From contig CAZMZC010000033.1 of assembly GCA_964570685.1 (NCBI GenBank), positions 1 through 36,544 of the forward strand: a stretch of 36,544 nt of DNA, read 5' to 3'. Shown piece by piece: positions 33,422 to 36,544 of the stretch. The first letter of the stretch is position 1. Every line of letters begins with the position of its first letter. The notes under the pieces were generated by a model. The model saw nothing but the letters and a program-made list of their open reading frames with translations. It was not told the DNA's origin and ran no database searches. The DNA is from UBA1189 sp964570685. Its GTDB lineage: Bacteria; Bacteroidota; Bacteroidia; Bacteroidales; Bacteroidaceae. The position numbers and the translations under genes were made by a program.

Positions 33422-35902
33422 ATGAAAAAAGCAATTCTGACCGCACTCACCGCCGCCATCATCCTGCCGGCAAGTGCACATCCCGGGCACGACCACCATT
33501 CGGCTGGTTACCCCATCACCCCCGTCCCCTTTACCTCTGTAAAGGTTGAGAGCAACAGCTTCTGGGGCCAGCGCCTCGAAGCCAGTCGTATCGTCACCAT
33601 CCCTCTTGCCTTCAGCAAGTGCGAGAGCGAAGGCCGCTACACCAACTTCTCCAACGCTGCCGAGCACATGAAAGACCCCAGCAAGGTATTCAAGGTGAAT
33701 GGTGTGGGCTACTCGTTTGACGACACCGACCCCTACAAGACTATCGAGGGTGCCAGCTACATCCTGCAGACCTACCCCGACAAGAAGCTGAAGCTGTACA
33801 TCGACAGCGTGCTCAACGTCATTGCCTCGGCCCAGGAGCCCGACGGCTACCTCTACACCTCACGTACACAGAACCCCGACGACCCACACCACTGGGCAGG
33901 CCCTACCCGCTGGAGCAAGGTTGAAGACCTCAGCCACGAGTTCTACAACCTCGGCCATATGGTCGAAGGTGCTGTGGCCCACTATCAGGCTACAGGCTCT
34001 CGCAAGTTCCTCGACATCGCCATCCGCTATGCCGACTGCGTTATCCGCGAAGTAGGTGACAAGCCCGGACAGGCTTGCGTAGTACCTGGCCACCAGATTG
34101 CCGAAATGGCCCTCTGCCGCCTCTACCTCGTGACAGGCGACCGCAAGTACCTCGACCAGGCCAAGTTCTTCCTCGACTACCGCGGCAAGACCACCATCAA
34201 GACCGAGTATTCACAGAGCCACAAGCCCGTGGTTGAGCAGGACGAGGCTGTAGGCCACGCCGTACGTGCCACCTATATGTATGCCGGTATGGCCGATGTA
34301 GCCGCCCTCACAGGCGACTCAGCCTACATCAACGCCATCGACGCCATCTGGGACAACATCGTGAACAAGAAGCTCTACATCACCGGCGGTATCGGTGCCA
34401 CAGCCTCAGGCGAAGCCTTCGGCCCCAACTACTACCTGCCCAATATGAGTGCCTACTGCGAGACCTGCGCAGCCATCGGTAACGTATACGTGAACCATCG
34501 TCTGTTCCTCCTCCACGGCGAGTCAAAGTACTACGACGTGCTGGAGCGCTCGCTCTACAACGGCCTCATCAGCGGCGTGAGCCTCGACGGAGGTAAGTTC
34601 TTCTACCCCAACCCCTTGGAGTCAATGGGCCAGCACCAGCGTCAGGCTTGGTTCGGCTGCGCCTGCTGCCCCTCAAACATCAGCCGCTTCGTGCCCTCAC
34701 TGCCCGGCTATGTATATGCCGTAAAAGACCGCTCAGTATACGTCAACCTCTTCCTCAGCAACACATCGAACCTCACGGTAGCTGGCAAGAAGGTAGCCCT
34801 CACACAGACCACCGGCTACCCCTACTGCGGTGACATCAACATCAAGGTAGACCGCAACAGCTGCGGCCAGTTTGACCTCAAGATCCGTATCCCCGGCTGG
34901 CTCAAGAGCCGTCCTCTCCCCGGCGAACTCTACAGCTACAGCGACAACAAGCGCCTCGGCTACAGCATCAAGGTCAATGGCGTAGAGGCCGAGGGTAGCA
35001 TTACCGAAGACGGCTACTTCACCATCCCCCGCAAGTGGAAGAAGGGCGACGTAGTGACCATCCACTTCGACATGGAGCCCCGCACCGTACGTGCCAGCGA
35101 GAAGGTAGAGGCCGACCGCGGTATGGTATCTATCGAGCGTGGTCCTATCGTATACTGCGCCGAGTGGCCCGACAACAAGTTCGACATCAAGAGCGTGCTC
35201 ATCAACCAGAACCCCGAGTTCACCCTCGAGCAGCGCGACCTCGAAGCCTTCATCCCCGAGGCAAGCAAGGCCAAGCTCAACACCTACAAGACACAGCAGA
35301 TCACTACCCTCACCACCGATGCCCAGACCCTCGCCTTCGACAAGCAGGGCAAGCTCACCACCGAGGAGGTTAAGCTCACCCTTATCCCCTACTACGCATG
35401 GTGTCACCGCGGCAACGGCGACATGAAGGTATGGATTCCGCAGGACCTCAAGGCCACCAATCCTGCCGCTCCCGCCACCTTGGCATCGCAGAGCAAGATA
35501 GGCTCATCCATGCGCATCCCCGCCCTGCAGAGCATCGCCGACCGCCTCGTGCCGAAGGATGGCAACGACCGCTCCATGCCCTACACCCACTGGTGGCCCA
35601 AGAACAACTCTACCGAGTGGATATCCTACACCTTCCCCGAGGAGGCCACCGTACAGAGCTGCACCGTATACTGGTTCGACGACCAGCCCTGGGGCGGATG
35701 CCGCGTGCCCGACAGCTGGAAGATCTACTACAAGGATGCCAGCGGCAACTGGGTACCTGTAGAGGAACCCGACGGCTATCCCGTAGCCAAGGGCGAGCCC
35801 TGCACCGTCAACTTCAAGCCCGTGAAGACCACAGCCCTCAAGCTCGAAGTCACCATGAACCGCCGCCTCTCGGCAGGTGTGTTCGAGTGGATTGTGAAGT
35901 AA
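33422..35902 (+). CDS. GH127 beta-L-arabinofuranosidase with C-terminal discoidin-like domain
   Basis: An 826-residue secreted protein (signal peptide ending ASAH). Residues about 30-640 match GH127 (formerly DUF1680), cysteine-dependent zinc enzymes typified by Bifidobacterium HypBA1. The (alpha/alpha)6 barrel carries YCETC (E347, C349) and FGCACC (C415, C416), the four zinc ligands, with C415 as nucleophile. E331 lies exactly 16 residues before E347, as the acid/base does in HypBA1. The C-terminal part (about 690-826, WISYTFPEEATVQSC onward) is discoidin-like. HypBA1 removes beta-1,2-linked L-arabinofuranose from hydroxyproline-linked chains; other family members act on pectin. Last gene of the GH97-GH43-GH127 operon; codons are strongly C-ending. 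Confidence 0.92.
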   Translation: MKKAILTALTAAIILPASAHPGHDHHSAGYPITPVPFTSVKVESNSFWGQRLEASRIVTIPLAFSKCESEGRYTNFSNAAEHMKDPSKVFKVNGVGYSFDDTDPYKTIEGASYILQTYPDKKLKLYIDSVLNVIASAQEPDGYLYTSRTQNPDDPHHWAGPTRWSKVEDLSHEFYNLGHMVEGAVAHYQATGSRKFLDIAIRYADCVIREVGDKPGQACVVPGHQIAEMALCRLYLVTGDRKYLDQAKFFLDYRGKTTIKTEYSQSHKPVVEQDEAVGHAVRATYMYAGMADVAALTGDSAYINAIDAIWDNIVNKKLYITGGIGATASGEAFGPNYYLPNMSAYCETCAAIGNVYVNHRLFLLHGESKYYDVLERSLYNGLISGVSLDGGKFFYPNPLESMGQHQRQAWFGCACCPSNISRFVPSLPGYVYAVKDRSVYVNLFLSNTSNLTVAGKKVALTQTTGYPYCGDINIKVDRNSCGQFDLKIRIPGWLKSRPLPGELYSYSDNKRLGYSIKVNGVEAEGSITEDGYFTIPRKWKKGDVVTIHFDMEPRTVRASEKVEADRGMVSIERGPIVYCAEWPDNKFDIKSVLINQNPEFTLEQRDLEAFIPEASKAKLNTYKTQQITTLTTDAQTLAFDKQGKLTTEEVKLTLIPYYAWCHRGNGDMKVWIPQDLKATNPAAPATLASQSKIGSSMRIPALQSIADRLVPKDGNDRSMPYTHWWPKNNSTEWISYTFPEEATVQSCTVYWFDDQPWGGCRVPDSWKIYYKDASGNWVPVEEPDGYPVAKGEPCTVNFKPVKTTALKLEVTMNRRLSAGVFEWIVK

Positions 35903-35939
35903 ACGATAATGGCACGCTGATGCCGCTGATATCTTTGGT

Positions 35940-36012
35940 CACGGGACACACGGAACACGCGGGTGGTCACTGATAATAAACAGAAATCCGTGTTATCCGC
36001 ATAATCCGTGGT
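35940..36012. repeat. 9-bp periodic repeats downstream of GH127
   Basis: Three 9-bp units of CACGGGACA type (35940-35966) and three of ATCCGTGTT/ATCCGCATA/ATCCGTGGT (35986-36012) lie between the GH127 stop and the terminator. Similar ATCCGTG strings are common spacer repeats in many bacterial genomes as I recall them. Confidence 0.65.
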
Positions 36013-36043
36013 CAGAACAAAGGAACCGACCACACACAAACAA

Positions 36044-36085
36044 AAAAACTCCTTCCCAGTATATCTGAGAAGGAGTTTTTCTTTT
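36044..36085 (+). terminator. Rho-independent terminator of the glycoside hydrolase operon
   Basis: A 12-bp perfect stem (AAAAACTCCTTC, 36044-36055, with its complement at 36069-36080) is followed by a T-rich run. It lies about 140 bp after the GH127 stop. The A-run before the stem means it could also work in the other direction. Confidence 0.88.
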
Positions 36086-36488
36086 TTCTAATGGCAGGTC
36101 ACATTTCTTCTTTTGCAGCGTTTGTAAAATTACAAAGCATTCGTCGAAAAACTAAATCATAAGCACTGATTTACTATTCAAAGCTTATGAATATTAAATC
36201 AAAGGCACTGAATATTAAATCAAAGCTTATGATTTAAGAATTCGCTTCGTAGAAACGGAAAAACGAGCGGTGCGTTCAGGAAAAGCCACACTGCTGATTG
36301 GAAATACAAACACGCACCAAAATCGGTACATACATGTACCGCGCGAAACGCAAGGCTAGGCGATTTGTGAAAACTAAATAATTCAATAAGGTTATCGTCA
36401 TCGTTATCGTTTTCGTACACGCAAGGCGTGTTGAAACGGAGCCTTTCAATAAAACTAACGAATCCGTCCGCCAGAAAAAATCTCTTTG
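36086..36488. other. Non-coding AT-rich region between the terminator and the right IS end
   Basis: No credible gene is present. Apart from the dyad array at 36155-36238, the stretch holds a short palindromic ACATGT-containing segment (GTACATACATGTAC, about 36327-36340) and a run of TTATCGT/TCATCGT-like short repeats (36392-36413). A 66-codon minus-strand frame over this area is low-complexity and looks like chance. Confidence 0.5.
36155..36238. repeat. Four 21-bp dyad units (AATCA-N7-TGATT)
   Basis: The 84 bp split exactly into four 21-bp units. Each has half-sites AATCA or ATTCA and TGATT or TGAAT around a seven-base core such as AAGCTTA, plus a four-base spacer. The same stretch can also be read as twelve in-phase heptamers. 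Architecture and period resemble the arrays at 5702-5800 and 24919-25000, with unrelated sequence. Confidence 0.85.
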
Positions 36489-36544
36489 TCCTTAATTCCG
36501 CAACACTTTAATAAATGTTTTTTATAAGCACCTGAGCAACATTA
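36489..36544 (+). mobile_element. Inverted copy of the IS end at the right edge
   Basis: These 56 bases are the reverse complement of 153-209 with one substitution and one length difference in an A-run. Homology begins sharply at TCCTTAATTCCGC, and the element body would lie beyond the window. The two copies point outward from the enclosed 36 kb, with their ends facing inward. Confidence 0.6.

Noticed and set aside
36220..36420. 66-codon minus-strand frame near the right edge
   Set aside because: Low-complexity N-terminus from a short TCATCGT-like repeat, no promoter and no recognisable domain; overlaps the dyad array.

Overview
The window looks like a Bacteroidales chromosome segment, most likely Prevotellaceae (Prevotella/Segatella-like). 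The reasons are two SusC/SusD pairs, Bacteroidetes-type promoters (TTTG, about 20 bp, TAnnTTTG), lipoproteins with acidic residues after the lipidated Cys, short C-terminal tails ending in G-x-Y-I-x-x-G-K-K-x-x-V-K, and no visible Shine-Dalgarno sites. The genus is an inference.

Minus-strand cluster (394-24578, read right to left). The order is: secreted HExxH protein (770 aa), four-domain FAS1 lipoprotein, SusC, SusD, FAS1 lipoprotein, FAS1 lipoprotein, second SusC, second SusD. Spacers are 3-31 bp, so this looks like one operon starting at the promoter at 24641-24672. After a 118-bp spacer holding a repeat array and a terminator-like hairpin come a small secreted protein, two tandem HExxH proteins, another small secreted protein and a CotH-like kinase. 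This half has no glycoside hydrolase. It pairs import of oligomers with three zincin-like proteins, which suggests a protein or glycoprotein target.

Central divergent region (24579-25417). About 840 bp without a gene lie between two opposed promoters. They hold a large nested inverted repeat, 20 phase-locked heptamers, and four perfect CACCGCGGTG palindromes spaced exactly 22 bp apart.

Plus-strand half. First is a monocistronic secreted protein of about five DUF4859-like repeats (25418-27838) closed by a strong terminator. Then comes a GH97-GH43-GH127 operon (28048-35902). Its catalytic residues fit a retaining GH97, an arabinanase/arabinofuranosidase-type GH43 and a cysteine GH127 beta-L-arabinofuranosidase. 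Together these could strip arabinose and alpha-galactose from plant hydroxyproline-rich glycoproteins or pectin side chains.

Non-coding structure. Nearly every sizeable spacer holds a short-unit array whose unit length is strictly kept while its sequence drifts (7, 9, 10, 11/22 or 21 bp). Three are arrays of about four dyad units at a 21-22 bp period with unrelated sequences (5702-5800, 24919-25000, 36155-36238). I consider this the most novel signal in the window.

Edges. Inverted copies of a 56-57 bp sequence (153-209 and 36489-36544) look like ends of an insertion sequence facing inward, so the region is either IS-flanked or a contig that broke at repeats. No tRNA, rRNA, CRISPR array or regulator gene was found.
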